From Streptomyces sp. M92 (GTDB lineage: Bacteria; Actinomycetota; Actinomycetes; Streptomycetales; Streptomycetaceae), in assembly GCF_028473745.1 (NCBI RefSeq), contig NZ_CP101137.1, forward strand, positions 4,898,001 through 4,962,000: a DNA stretch of 64,000 bases. Reading direction: 5' to 3'. Numbering within the stretch: the first letter of the stretch is position 1; every line of letters begins with the position of its first letter. The notes under the pieces are model-generated. The model searched no databases and was not told the DNA's origin. It saw only the letters and a program-made list of their open reading frames with translations. Shown here piece after piece: positions 27,295 through 35,978 of this stretch. The position numbers and the translations under genes are program-made.

Positions 27295-28722
27295 TCAGGT
27301 GCGCAGCCGCGCCCCCTGCCGCAGCAGTTCGTGCTGGACCATCCGGTACGGCAGGCCGCGCGGCCCGCGACCGTGCCGGACGGTCAGCGCCGCGCACACC
27401 CCGGCCGCCTGACCGGTCGCCATCGCGATGGGCATGACCCGGTACGACGAGTGCGCCACGTGCGTGCCGGAGATGCAGCGCCCGGCCACCAGCAGCCGCT
27501 CGGTGCCGCGCGGGACCAGGCAGCGCAGCGGAATGTCGTAGAAGCTGCCCTGCGGGACCCGTCTGAGGACGGTGCCGGAGCCGCGCGGGTTGTGGATGTC
27601 GACCGGGTAGGCGCCGTGCGCGATCACGTCCGGGAAGGTGCGCGCGGCCAGGATGTCGTGGCCGGTCAGCTGGTAGTCGCCGAGGACGCGCCGGCTCTCC
27701 CGCACCCCGATGTGGGTGCCGCTCTGCACCACGTACGACTCCTCGAAGCCCGGCACCCGGGTGCGCAGGAAGCGGTCGATCTGGGCCAGCTGGCGCCGGG
27801 CCGTGTACTCGGCGCGGGTGAGGTCCCAGACGCTGGTGCCCAGCACGCGGTTGACCCGGGTGCTGTTGATCGCGACCTCGCGCGGGTGCGGGGTGGCGAA
27901 GAAGAGGATGTCCTCGCGCGGCAGCCGCAGCTCGCCGGCGGCCCTGGCCTCCTCGATCAGGTCCCACAGGCCGTGCACACCGCGCCACTGGTCGGGGTGG
28001 TCCCGCACGTAGTCGGCGAAGTCCGGCCGGGAGAAGTCGGCGACGCGGAACATCAGCGTCATCGGCTGCACCAGCCCGTCCTCGGGCCGGCCGATCTCGT
28101 ACGGCGCCCCGCAGGCGGTCGCCACGTCGCCGTCGCCCGTGCCGTCCACGACCACCCCGGCGTCGATCACCACCGGACCCGACTTGGTCTCGAACACCAC
28201 CCGCCAGCCGGAGCCGTCGTCCAGCGGCAGGGCGCCGGACGCGAACGAGTGGAAGAGCATCCGCACCCCCGCCTCGTCCATCATCTCCAGCAGGGAGAAC
28301 TTGAACAGCTCCGGGTCGAAGGGGACCGTGTACCCGGTCTTCGGGGAGGGCGGAAGGCAGCCGCCCCGCCCCATCAGCCGGTCGAGCAGCTGCCAGAGCA
28401 CGCCCGCCACGACCGGCTCGCCCTCGCCGTGGTCGGTGGGCAGCAGCCGCGAGGTGTCCCCGGCCTCGGTGAACGCCGCCTGCTTGTGCTCGTTGTGGAA
28501 GGACATCAGCGGCATCACCAGCGCCGCGGTCGCGTTGCCGCCGAGGAACCCGTACCGCTCGACCAGGACCACGTCGGCCCCGGTGTCGGCCGCGCCGATC
28601 GCGGCGGCGAACCCGGCGGGGCCGCCGCCCACCACCAGCACGTCGCACCGGCCCCCGTGCCGGGCGGACCGCGGCGGCAGCGTGACCTCACGTGGTTCGC
28701 GGGGCTCTTCCAGGACCGGCAT
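27295..28722 (-). CDS. FAD-dependent oxidoreductase (FAD_oxidored family)
   Basis: 475 aa flavoprotein. The N-terminal dinucleotide site is CDVLVVGGGPAGFAAAIGAA with a second contact ERYGFLGGNATAALV. The mid-region DGTGDGDVATACGAPYEIG and the C-terminal block RLLVAGRCISGTHVAHSSYR are typical of the FAD_oxidored family, whose members have no firmly known general substrate. The ATG follows GAGGAGAG. It lies 32 bases downstream of a polysaccharide pyruvyl transferase-like gene, so the two probably form an operon acting on a common, unknown product. Confidence 0.88.
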   Translation of the reverse strand: MPVLEEPREPREVTLPPRSARHGGRCDVLVVGGGPAGFAAAIGAADTGADVVLVERYGFLGGNATAALVMPLMSFHNEHKQAAFTEAGDTSRLLPTDHGEGEPVVAGVLWQLLDRLMGRGGCLPPSPKTGYTVPFDPELFKFSLLEMMDEAGVRMLFHSFASGALPLDDGSGWRVVFETKSGPVVIDAGVVVDGTGDGDVATACGAPYEIGRPEDGLVQPMTLMFRVADFSRPDFADYVRDHPDQWRGVHGLWDLIEEARAAGELRLPREDILFFATPHPREVAINSTRVNRVLGTSVWDLTRAEYTARRQLAQIDRFLRTRVPGFEESYVVQSGTHIGVRESRRVLGDYQLTGHDILAARTFPDVIAHGAYPVDIHNPRGSGTVLRRVPQGSFYDIPLRCLVPRGTERLLVAGRCISGTHVAHSSYRVMPIAMATGQAAGVCAALTVRHGRGPRGLPYRMVQHELLRQGARLRT

Positions 28723-28754
28723 CGCTCTCCTCGCGGGTGTCGCTTCGTGTGGGT

Positions 28755-29978
28755 TCAGGCGTGCAGGGGGCGCGGCTCGACGGCGTACGGCGCGTACCCG
28801 ACCGCCCGGGAGCCCGCCGGCGCCCCGCCCTCGCCGAGGCTGTCGAGCAGACAGCCGCAGCGCACGCAGGTCTCCCGGGCGGCCGCTGACAGCTCCCGCA
28901 TCCGCGACCGCAGGTCGTCCCGGCGGTTCGGGTACTCGTCCCACATCCGGTCGACCTCCGCCAGCAGCAGCCCGGCCTGCTCCCGCGCCACGCCCACCAG
29001 TGCCGGGGCGCCCAGCCGGCGCGCGAAGTCGAAGACCTTGCCGGAGTACGGCAGCGGCAGCACCGGCACCCCGCTGAGAGCCGCGAAGATCACGAAGTGC
29101 AGCCGCATACCGACGGCCACGTCCAGGTGGCGCATGAAGCCGAGGACCTGCCCCGGGCTGTAGTCGCCGTGCAGGATCCGGCCCTTGTCCGGTGCCGTCA
29201 TGTGGGACAGCACGGCGTGCGCGTGCCGTACGTCGTGCCGCTCCATCGGCAGGAACACCACGTGCGCGTCCAGCCGCCGCACCAGGAAGTCGGCGACGTC
29301 GGCGAGGAGCGCGTGGTAGTCGCCCTCGTCCAGCTTCTCGGCGGCCCGTCCCGGTTCGCGCACCGACATCCCCACCAGCCGGGCGCCCGAGGGGATGCCC
29401 TCGTCGCGCATCATGGCCTCGGTGAACGCCTCCGGCCCCAGCAGCAGGGCCGGGTCGGCGGTGACCGTGACCTCGCGCTCCAGCCCGACCTCCTCCAGCA
29501 CCAGCCGGGACTCCTCGTCCCGCACCACGACGTCGTCCATGTCCGCCAGTACGGTGCGCACCGCGTCCCGGTCCTCGGCGTCCGTCAGCGGCCCGGCGCC
29601 GACGGCGTACGCGAAGGTCGGTACGGACCGGGTCTGCGCGGCGCGCACGAGCCGCAGATAGCGCCGCGCCTCGCCGTCGTAGAGGATTCCGCCGCCGCCC
29701 AGCACCAGCAGGTCCAGGCCGGGCAGCACGTCCAGGACGTGGTTGCGGCTGACGCCCTCCCAGGGCACCACCTCGTCGGCGTCGGGGTGGTGGGCGCGGG
29801 TGTGCTCCGCGTCGCGGCTCAGGACGACCAGGCGGGCGCCGGGCCGCTGGGCGCGCAGACAGCTCAGGACGCAGGTGAGGATCGCCTCGTCGCCGGTGTT
29901 GAAGCCGCCGTAGGAACCGAGTACGCCGATGCGCGGGCCCGGCGGGGCGGGCTGCGGAGGGGAGGGGGCAGTGGTCAT
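28755..29978 (-). CDS. Polysaccharide pyruvyl transferase family protein
   Basis: 407 aa, CsaB-like family that transfers pyruvate from phosphoenolpyruvate to sugars of cell-wall or extracellular polymers. The N-terminus has RIGVLGSYGGFNTGDEAI. Central blocks are LVLGGGGILYDGEARRYL and DVVVRDEESRLVLEEVGL, and the C-terminal donor-site region includes GMRLHFVIFAALSGVPVLPL. The ATG follows a GGGAG site. With the downstream FAD oxidoreductase it makes a two-gene unit, divergent from TerC. The sugar acceptor is unknown. Confidence 0.88.
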   Translation of the reverse strand: MTTAPSPPQPAPPGPRIGVLGSYGGFNTGDEAILTCVLSCLRAQRPGARLVVLSRDAEHTRAHHPDADEVVPWEGVSRNHVLDVLPGLDLLVLGGGGILYDGEARRYLRLVRAAQTRSVPTFAYAVGAGPLTDAEDRDAVRTVLADMDDVVVRDEESRLVLEEVGLEREVTVTADPALLLGPEAFTEAMMRDEGIPSGARLVGMSVREPGRAAEKLDEGDYHALLADVADFLVRRLDAHVVFLPMERHDVRHAHAVLSHMTAPDKGRILHGDYSPGQVLGFMRHLDVAVGMRLHFVIFAALSGVPVLPLPYSGKVFDFARRLGAPALVGVAREQAGLLLAEVDRMWDEYPNRRDDLRSRMRELSAAARETCVRCGCLLDSLGEGGAPAGSRAVGYAPYAVEPRPLHA

Positions 29979-30048
29979 CCGGGGGCTCCCGTCGGATCGG
30001 AGTGGGCCGGCCCGCCGGCCACGGTGCGCGGTGCGCGCGATTCGCGCG

Positions 30049-30075
30049 GATCGGGTGGATCAGGCAGATCGGGCA
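30049..30075. repeat. Three tandem 9-bp repeats in a divergent promoter region
   Basis: GATCGGGTG, GATCAGGCA and GATCGGGCA follow one another without a gap, between the pyruvyl transferase and TerC starts. They may be a regulator-binding array. Confidence 0.4.
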
Positions 30076-30175
30076 CGGTGCCGGGTTGCCTGCGCCGCCT
30101 CGCGGAAACACCCTGTCCAAGAACCTGTCCGTGGTCCGGCCCCCGCTTTCTTCCTCCACCGCATCAGGAGCACCA

Positions 30176-31141
30176 GTGAACGTTTCGCTCACGGTCTGGC
30201 TGCTGACCGTCGCGGGCCTGTGCGTCCTCGTCGCCGCCGACTTCTTCATCGGCCGCAAGCCGCACGACGTGTCGATCCGGGAGGCGGGGATCTGGACGGC
30301 CGTCTGGGTGGTCCTGGCCTGTCTGTTCGGCGTGGGACTGTGGGTGGCCGCCGGGGGCGCCCCGGCGGGCGAGTTCTTCGCCGGCTACATCACCGAGAAG
30401 TCGCTCAGCGTCGACAACCTCTTCGTCTTCGTCCTGATCATGGCCAAGTTCGCGGTGCCCTCCGAGTACCAGCAGCGGGTGCTGATGGTCGGCGTCATCG
30501 TGGCCCTGGTGCTGCGCGCCGCGTTCATCGCGGCGGGCGCGGCGATCATCTCGGCCTTCTCCTGGGTCTTCTACATCTTCGGCGCCTTCCTGATCTGGAC
30601 GGCCTGGAAGCTCGTCCAGGACGCCCGCAAGGGCGGACACGACGAGGAGTACGAGGAGAACAAGCTGCTGAAGTCGATCGAGCACCGTTTCGGGGTCGCC
30701 GACCGCTATCACGGCACCAAGCTGTGGATCGAGGAGAACGGCAAGCGCGTCATGACTCCGATGCTGGTCGTGATGCTGGCGATCGGTTCCACCGACGTCC
30801 TGTTCGCCCTGGACTCCATCCCCGCGATCTACGGTCTGACCCAGGACCCGTACATCGTGTTCACGGCCAACGCCTTCGCCCTGATGGGCCTGCGCCAGCT
30901 GTACTTCCTCATCGGCGGCCTGCTGAAGAGGCTGGTCCACCTCTCCTACGGACTGTCGGTCATCCTCGGCTTCATCGGCGTGAAACTGGTGCTGCACGCC
31001 CTGCACGAGTCCGGGGTCCACGTCCCCGAGATCGGCATCCCGTTCTCCCTGGGCTTCATCGTGCTCGTCCTCGCGGTCACCACGGTGACCAGCCTGGTGG
31101 CGGCGAGGAGGCAGGAGGAACGTGCGGGGCCCGAGGGCTGA
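30176..31141 (+). CDS. TerC family integral membrane protein
   Basis: 321 aa with seven to nine transmembrane segments, of the TerC/Alx family linked to tellurite resistance and manganese export. Family blocks are FFAGYITEKSLSVDNLFVF, whose acidic residues line the metal path, IGSTDVLFALDSIPAIYG, and FTANAFALMGLRQLYF. The GTG start is preceded by AGGAG. Metal substrate is inferred from the family. A strong hairpin terminator follows the stop. Confidence 0.93.
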   Translation: MNVSLTVWLLTVAGLCVLVAADFFIGRKPHDVSIREAGIWTAVWVVLACLFGVGLWVAAGGAPAGEFFAGYITEKSLSVDNLFVFVLIMAKFAVPSEYQQRVLMVGVIVALVLRAAFIAAGAAIISAFSWVFYIFGAFLIWTAWKLVQDARKGGHDEEYEENKLLKSIEHRFGVADRYHGTKLWIEENGKRVMTPMLVVMLAIGSTDVLFALDSIPAIYGLTQDPYIVFTANAFALMGLRQLYFLIGGLLKRLVHLSYGLSVILGFIGVKLVLHALHESGVHVPEIGIPFSLGFIVLVLAVTTVTSLVAARRQEERAGPEG

Positions 31142-31156
31142 CACCCGGACACACGT

Positions 31157-31188
31157 CGGGACCGGAGCCGTGCGCGGCTCCGGTCCCG
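31157..31188. terminator. Bidirectional terminator after TerC
   Basis: Perfect 14-bp stem (CGGGACCGGAGCCG / CGGCTCCGGTCCCG) with a TGCG loop between the convergent TerC and FMN reductase genes. Confidence 0.7.
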
Positions 31189-31206
31189 TGGCGTGCGGTG
31201 CTGCCG

Positions 31207-31770
31207 TCAGGCGGCGACGGCCTCGCCGGCGTGGCCGAGCAGCCGGGCGACGACCTCGGTCAGCTGGGCGGCGACCTCGGTGTCGTCGGCCGGGTGGGTC
31301 TCGGCGAAGCGGGTCACCGAACCGGGGATGGACAGCTTGATGTCCTCGATCACCTTGCCGCCGGCGATGCCCACGGCCTTGCGGGTGTCGTCCTGCGCCC
31401 ACACGCCGCCGTACTGGCCGAACGCGGTGCCGACGACGGCGGCGGGCTTGCCGGCGAGCGCGCCGGCGCCGAACGGACGGGACAGCCAGTCGATGGCGTT
31501 CTTCAGGACGGCCGGGATGGTGCCGTTGTACTCGGGCGAGAAGTACAGGAACGCGTCGGCGGCCTGGGCGGCCTCGCGCAGCTTCACGGCGGCGGCCGGG
31601 ACGCTGCCCTCCACGTCGATGTCCTCGTTGTAGAAGGGGATGTCGGCCAGTCCCTCGAACAGCTGCACCTCGGCGCCCTCCGGCGCGAACTTGGCGGCCG
31701 CCTCGGCGAGCTGGCGGTTGTGCGAACCGGCGCGAAGGCTGCCGACGAGCGCAAGGATGCGGACAGACAT
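31207..31770 (-). CDS. NADPH-dependent FMN reductase (quinone/azo reductase type)
   Basis: 187 aa flavodoxin-fold reductase. The phosphate-binding loop is GSLRAGSHNRQLA near the N-terminus, and the FMN-contact block is YFSPEYNGTIPAVLKNAIDW, both diagnostic for this family, which reduces FMN, quinones, chromate or azo dyes. The ATG at 31770 is chosen for its GGGAG site and family N-terminus (MSVRILALVGSLR). It is divergent from a TetR gene with two operator-like palindromes between, so it is probably that regulator's target. Confidence 0.92.
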   Translation of the reverse strand: MSVRILALVGSLRAGSHNRQLAEAAAKFAPEGAEVQLFEGLADIPFYNEDIDVEGSVPAAAVKLREAAQAADAFLYFSPEYNGTIPAVLKNAIDWLSRPFGAGALAGKPAAVVGTAFGQYGGVWAQDDTRKAVGIAGGKVIEDIKLSIPGSVTRFAETHPADDTEVAAQLTEVVARLLGHAGEAVAA

Positions 31771-31836
31771 GAGTACTCCCACTGATGACGCAGGCGCTGC
31801 GGGCGCAGACACTGCTGAAACACTGCCGTAACGATC

Positions 31837-31884
31837 CGGACCGGGGTCCGTTTAATTTCTAACATCCCAAACGGACCGCGGTCC
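31837..31884. promoter_or_regulatory. Two TetR-type operator palindromes
   Basis: CGGACCGGGGTCCG (31837-31850, near-perfect) and GGACCGCGGTCC (31873-31884, perfect) share a GGACC/GGTCC core flanked by A/T runs. They lie 36 bases apart (start to start) in the divergent FMN reductase/TetR region; the second overlaps the -35 position of the TetR promoter. Confidence 0.65.
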
Positions 31885-31903
31885 AGTTTTCTTCCCGATG
31901 CTT

Positions 31904-31909
31904 TACGCT
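31904..31909 (+). promoter_or_regulatory. -10 box of a leaderless promoter for the TetR gene
   Basis: TACGCT lies exactly six bases before the ATG at 31916, so transcription should start on the A of the start codon. No ribosome site is present. Confidence 0.55.
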
Positions 31910-31915
31910 GGCTTC

Positions 31916-32584
31916 ATGTCCGCCGACCTGCCGCCCTTCCCGAAGCCCGAGGAGACCGTCGGCCCCGCCGAGCTGCTGCAGCTCGGCACGGAGGCCGAGG
32001 CGGACGAGCCCTGCCTGCGCGCCGACGCCGCGCGCAACCGGGCACGGCTGCTGGAGGCCGCCGCACGGCTGGTCGCCGAGCACGGCGCCGCCGCCGTCAC
32101 GATGGAGGCGGTGGCCGCGGCCGCCTCGGTGGGCAAGGGCACGGTCTTCCGCCGCTTCGGCGACCGCACCGGTCTGCTGATGGCGCTCCTCGACCACTCC
32201 GAGAAGAAGTTCCAGGCCGCGCTCCTCGGCGGCCCGCCGCCCCTGGGGCCCGGCGCCCCGCCCGTCGAGCGGCTGCGCGCCTTCGGCTGCGCGATGCTGC
32301 GCCGCTCCATCGACGAACTGGAACTCCAGCTGGCCGCGGAGCCGAGCGCCGAACGCCGCTACACGTCCGCACCGCGCCATTTCCTGCGCGGCCACGTGGC
32401 GCTGCTGCTGCGGCAGGCGGCTCCGGACGCGGACAGCGAGCTGCTCTCCCACACCCTGCTGGCGTACCTGGACGCCGCCCTCGTCCACCACCTCACCGAA
32501 CAGTGCGGGGTGCCCCCGCAGCGGCTGCGGGAGGGCTGGCTGGACCTGGTCGCACGGGTGACCCGCACCGAGACCCCGGCCTGA
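31916..32584 (+). CDS. TetR/AcrR family transcriptional regulator
   Basis: 222 aa repressor. The N-terminal helix-turn-helix begins at about residue 43 (NRARLLEAAARLVAEHGA, then MEAVAAAASVGKGTVFRRFG), preceded by an unusually long 40-residue acidic N-tail. The ligand domain is all helical. The ATG at 31916 is favoured over an in-frame ATG at 31898 because of the leaderless promoter geometry. Two palindromes in the upstream region suggest control of both itself and the divergent FMN reductase, as in NAD(P)H-quinone reductase/TetR pairs responding to electrophiles. Confidence 0.9.
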   Translation: MSADLPPFPKPEETVGPAELLQLGTEAEADEPCLRADAARNRARLLEAAARLVAEHGAAAVTMEAVAAAASVGKGTVFRRFGDRTGLLMALLDHSEKKFQAALLGGPPPLGPGAPPVERLRAFGCAMLRRSIDELELQLAAEPSAERRYTSAPRHFLRGHVALLLRQAAPDADSELLSHTLLAYLDAALVHHLTEQCGVPPQRLREGWLDLVARVTRTETPA

Positions 32585-32684
32585 GCAGGCCACCGGCCCG
32601 CCCCGGCACGGGAGTTCGTCCGGTCCGGACGATCCCGCCCCGCCCGGCACGCCCCGCGCGGCCTCTGCCAAGATGCCGTACGTC

Positions 32685-33719
32685 ATGGTGCAGATACCGA
32701 AACCGCCCGCCCCCGAGTCCCTCGCACCGCGCTCCGTCCCCACGAGCGCCGATGTGGCCCGCCTGGCCGGCGTCTCGCGCGCGACCGTCTCCTACGTCCT
32801 CAACAACACCAGCGCCGTCCGGATCAGCGAGCCCACCCGCCGCCGCGTCCACGAGGCCGCCAGGGAAATCGGATACGTACCGCACGCCGCCGCCCGCTCC
32901 CTGCGCGCGGGACACAGCAGGACCGTCCTGATGCCCGCGCCGTCCTTCCCTGCGGGCCCGCTCTACAGCCGCTTCCTCGGCGAACTCCAGGGGGCCCTCG
33001 GCCGCCTGGACTACACCGTCGTGCAGTACGGCGGCGACGGCCGGTACGGCGACGAGGCGGCCCGCGCCTGGGCCGAACTCCGCCCGGTCGCCGTCCTCGT
33101 ACCCGGTGCCGGCCTGGGACCGCGAGGTGTGGAGATCCTCAAACGCTCGGGCGTCCGCGCGGTCGTCACCCTCGGCCCCGAGGCCGTCGAGGGGGCACAC
33201 GCCCTGCTGATGGACCACGAGATCGTCGGGCACCGCGCGGTCCGCCACCTCCGCGAGCGCGGACACCGCGGGATCGGCGTCGTCGTGCCCGCGGAGCACG
33301 GCCTGGAAGTCTTCTCGGCGCCGCGCCTGGCCGGCGCCCGCCGCGCCGTGCGCGACACCGACGCCGCCGTCACCGAGCTGCCCCTCGCCTACGACGAAGG
33401 GGCCGCCGCCCGGCTGGCCGCCCGCTGGGAGTCACTCGGCCTCGACGCCGTGTTCGCCTACAACGACGAGTACGCGATGCTGCTCATGCGAGCCCTCCAG
33501 GACGAGGGCGTCCGCATCCCCGGCGACACCGCCGTGATCGGCGCCGACGACCTGATGCTGGGCCGTCTGCTGCGGCCCCGGCTCAGCACCGTCCACCTGG
33601 AGCTGCCCTCCGGCCGCGACCTGGCCGCGCTGGTCGACCGCGCGGTCCACGACCCCGGCGCCGCGCCCGAGCGCCACAAGGTGCTGGGCGCGGCGGTGGT
33701 CCACCGGGAGTCGAGCTGA
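32685..33719 (+). CDS. LacI family transcriptional regulator
   Basis: 344 aa. The helix-turn-helix lies at about residues 21-45 (TSADVARLAGVSRATVSYVL) with hinge helix HAAARSLRAGHS. The periplasmic-binding-like effector domain follows, with the family blocks HLRERGHRGIGVV, DAVFAYNDEYAMLLMRAL and VIGADDLMLGRLLRPRLSTV. ATG 32685 gives the usual N-terminus (MVQIPK); an in-frame ATG at 32673 is equally close, and neither has a ribosome site. No sugar genes are adjacent, so the effector and regulon are unknown. Convergent with thioredoxin. Confidence 0.87.
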   Translation: MVQIPKPPAPESLAPRSVPTSADVARLAGVSRATVSYVLNNTSAVRISEPTRRRVHEAAREIGYVPHAAARSLRAGHSRTVLMPAPSFPAGPLYSRFLGELQGALGRLDYTVVQYGGDGRYGDEAARAWAELRPVAVLVPGAGLGPRGVEILKRSGVRAVVTLGPEAVEGAHALLMDHEIVGHRAVRHLRERGHRGIGVVVPAEHGLEVFSAPRLAGARRAVRDTDAAVTELPLAYDEGAAARLAARWESLGLDAVFAYNDEYAMLLMRALQDEGVRIPGDTAVIGADDLMLGRLLRPRLSTVHLELPSGRDLAALVDRAVHDPGAAPERHKVLGAAVVHRESS

Positions 33720-33726
33720 CCGTGTC

Positions 33727-34125
33727 CTACTGGCCGGCCTGACCGTCCTGCCCGCCGGCCTGCGCCTGCTGCTCGGCGACCGCCTTGCGGACCTCGTCCA
33801 TGTCCAGGTTCCGGGCCTGGCCGATGACGTCCGTCAGCGCCTCCTCGGGCAGCGCGCCCGGCTGCGCGAACACGGCCACCTGGTCCCGGACGATCATCAG
33901 CGTCGGAATCGACTGGATGCCGAAGGCCTGCGCCAGCTCCGGCTGCGCCTCGGTGTCCACCTTGCCGAACACGAGGTCGGGGTTGGCCTCAGCGGCCTTC
34001 TCGTAGACCGGCGCGAACTGCTTGCACGGACCGCACCACGACGCCCAGAAATCGATCAGGACGAACTCGTTGTCCGTGACCGTCTGGTCGAAGTTGTCCT
34101 TGGTGAGCTCCACGGTGCTGCTCAT
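33727..34125 (-). CDS. trxC: Thioredoxin
   Basis: 132 aa thioredoxin-fold disulfide reductase. The active site is WASWCGPCKQF (Cys31 and Cys34), the cis-proline block is SIPTLMIV. Compared with the usual 105-110 aa it carries a C-terminal tail rich in Gln, Ala and Gly, starting near NLDMDEVRKAVAEQQ. The ATG follows GAAGAGG. It is divergent from an FAD-disulfide oxidoreductase, though that protein is not a thioredoxin reductase. The symbol trxC is by analogy with S. coelicolor gene order from memory. Confidence 0.93.
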   Translation of the reverse strand: MSSTVELTKDNFDQTVTDNEFVLIDFWASWCGPCKQFAPVYEKAAEANPDLVFGKVDTEAQPELAQAFGIQSIPTLMIVRDQVAVFAQPGALPEEALTDVIGQARNLDMDEVRKAVAEQQAQAGGQDGQAGQ

Positions 34126-34245
34126 GGTGTGACCCTCTTCCTGGGTTCGGGTGCGTAAACCGTCGGCACAACACTGCCGACCTGGTGGGTATTCCGCGCA
34201 CGTACCCATGTGGCCACGTCGCACACCACCCACCAGACTGACCCC

Positions 34246-35682
34246 ATGACGCAAACGGATTCCATCGCGTACGACGTCGTCGTGATCGGCGCGGGCCCCG
34301 TGGGGGAGAACGTAGCCGACCGCACCCGCGCGGCCGGACTGACCACCGCGATCGTGGAGAGCGAACTGGTCGGCGGCGAGTGCTCCTACTGGGCGTGCAT
34401 GCCCAGCAAGGCCCTGCTCCGCCCCGTCATCGCCCGCGCGGACGCCCGCCGCCTGCCCGGCCTGGGCGGGCCGGCCCGCGAGCCGCTGGACGCCACGGCC
34501 GTCCTCGCCCGCCGCGACGGGTTCACCTCCCACTGGAAGGACGACGGTCAGGTCCAGTGGGTCGAGGGCATCGGCGCCGACCTGTACCGCGGGCAGGGGC
34601 GGCTCGCCGGACCGCGCACGGTCGAGGTGGCCGCGCCCGACGGCACCCGCCGCACGCTGACCGCCCGGCACGCCGTCGCCGTCTGCACCGGCAGTGGCGC
34701 CGCCCTCCCCGACCTGCCCGGCCTCGCCGAAGTGCGCCCCTGGACCAGCCGCGAGGCCACCAGCGCCGAAAGCGCGCCGGGGCGGCTCATCGTCGTCGGC
34801 GGCGGAGTCGTCGCCGTCGAGATGGCCGCGGCCTGGCAGGCCCTCGGCTCCAGGGTGACGCTCCTGGTGCGCGGCGACGACGGGCTGCTCGCCCGCATGG
34901 AGCCGTTCGCCGGTGAACTGGTCGCCGACGCGCTCACCGAGGCGGGCGTCGAGATCCGCACCGGCACTTCCGTGGAGTCCGTGGTTCGCGAGAACGGCAC
35001 CGTCGTCGCCGTCACCGACACCGGCGACCGTGTCGAGGCCGACGAGATCCTCTTCGCCACCGGCCGCGCGCCCCGCACCGCCGACATCGGCCTGGAGACC
35101 GTCGGCCTGGAACCCGGTACCTGGCTCACCGTCGACGACAGCCTCCGGGTGGAGGGCCACGACTGGCTCTACGCCGTCGGGGACGTCAACCACCGTGCGC
35201 TCCTCACCCACCAGGGCAAGTACCAGGCCCGCGTCGCGGGAGCCGCCATCGCCGCCCGTGCCTCGGGCGAACCGGACCTGGAGTCGGACCCCTGGGGAGC
35301 CCACGCCGCGACCGCCGACCACGACGCCGTGCCCCAAGTGGTGTTCACCGACCCCGAAGCGGCGTCCGTCGGCCTCACCCTCGCCGAGGCCGAGCGGGCC
35401 GGACACCGGGTCCGCGCCGTCGACGTCGACCTCGCGACGGTGGCCGGCGCGAGCCTCTACGGCGACGGCTACAAGGGGCGCGCCCGGATGGTCGTCGACC
35501 TGGAGGACGAGATCGTCCGGGGCGTCACCTTCGTGGGGCCCGGAGTCGGGGAACTGATCCACTCCGCGACCGTCGCCGTCGCCGGCCAGGTACCGATCAG
35601 CCGCCTGTGGCACGCGGTACCGTCCTACCCGACGATCAGCGAGGCCTGGCTGCGCCTGCTGGAGGCCTACCGAGACAACTGA
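34246..35682 (+). CDS. NAD(P)/FAD-dependent disulfide oxidoreductase, lipoamide-dehydrogenase-like
   Basis: 478 aa class I pyridine nucleotide-disulfide reductase. The FAD site is YDVVVIGAGPVGENVADR. The redox-active disulfide is in GGECSYWACMPSKALL (C-x4-C), the NAD(P) site is LIVVGGGVVAVEMAAAW, the second FAD site is WLYAVGDVNHRALL, and the dimer-interface domain ends with HAVPSYPTISEAWL. The typical C-terminal His-Glu pair of lipoamide dehydrogenase is replaced by HAVPSYPTISE. Relatives act as soluble transhydrogenase or mercuric-reductase-like enzymes; the exact substrate is open. The ATG at 34246 appears leaderless (CAGACT six bases upstream). Confidence 0.9.
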   Translation: MTQTDSIAYDVVVIGAGPVGENVADRTRAAGLTTAIVESELVGGECSYWACMPSKALLRPVIARADARRLPGLGGPAREPLDATAVLARRDGFTSHWKDDGQVQWVEGIGADLYRGQGRLAGPRTVEVAAPDGTRRTLTARHAVAVCTGSGAALPDLPGLAEVRPWTSREATSAESAPGRLIVVGGGVVAVEMAAAWQALGSRVTLLVRGDDGLLARMEPFAGELVADALTEAGVEIRTGTSVESVVRENGTVVAVTDTGDRVEADEILFATGRAPRTADIGLETVGLEPGTWLTVDDSLRVEGHDWLYAVGDVNHRALLTHQGKYQARVAGAAIAARASGEPDLESDPWGAHAATADHDAVPQVVFTDPEAASVGLTLAEAERAGHRVRAVDVDLATVAGASLYGDGYKGRARMVVDLEDEIVRGVTFVGPGVGELIHSATVAVAGQVPISRLWHAVPSYPTISEAWLRLLEAYRDN

Positions 35683-35721
35683 CCGCCCGGCTCCCCGCGT
35701 AGCTGCGGGCAGAGTCGTGCC

Positions 35722-35935
35722 TCCTCCAGTGCCTGAACGGCCTGGGAGGTGCCCCCCAGGGCGATGGGGGTCCCCCCGCTTGAGCGAAGCCGAGAGTGGG
35801 GGAGGGCGGGCGGTGGGGGGCACCTCCCGCTCATGGGGGCCCCTCCCGCTCATGGGGGCCCCTCCCGCTCATGGGGCCCCTCCCGCGCGAGCGAAGCCGA
35901 GAGTGGGGGAAGCCGAGCGTGGGGGAGGCACCCCG
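35722..35935. repeat. Composite intergenic repeat between convergent genes
   Basis: A dispersed palindromic unit (CCAGTGCCTGAACGGCCTGG at 35727-35746) is followed by two copies of a 22-base unit beginning GAGCGAAGCCGAGAGTGG (35782-35803 and 35889-35910). Between them lie three tandem copies of a 19-bp unit (CCTCCCGCTCATGGGGGCC, starting at 35823, 35842 and 35861) plus a partial fourth. The array fills most of the 296 bases between the oxidoreductase and deformylase genes and probably also terminates transcription. Confidence 0.75.
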
Positions 35936-35978
35936 CCCAGCGCCGGGCCGCGTCACGCCCAGCCGCCCCACCCGTGCC

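Noticed and set aside
34202..34226. Sigma-B-like promoter for thioredoxin (GTGT-N15-GGGTAC, minus strand)
   Set aside because: The -10 is good but the -35 is the minimal GNNT form and no other support exists; too weak to list as a feature.
35823..35885. Possible CRISPR array from 19-bp repeats
   Set aside because: The copies are directly adjacent without unique spacers.
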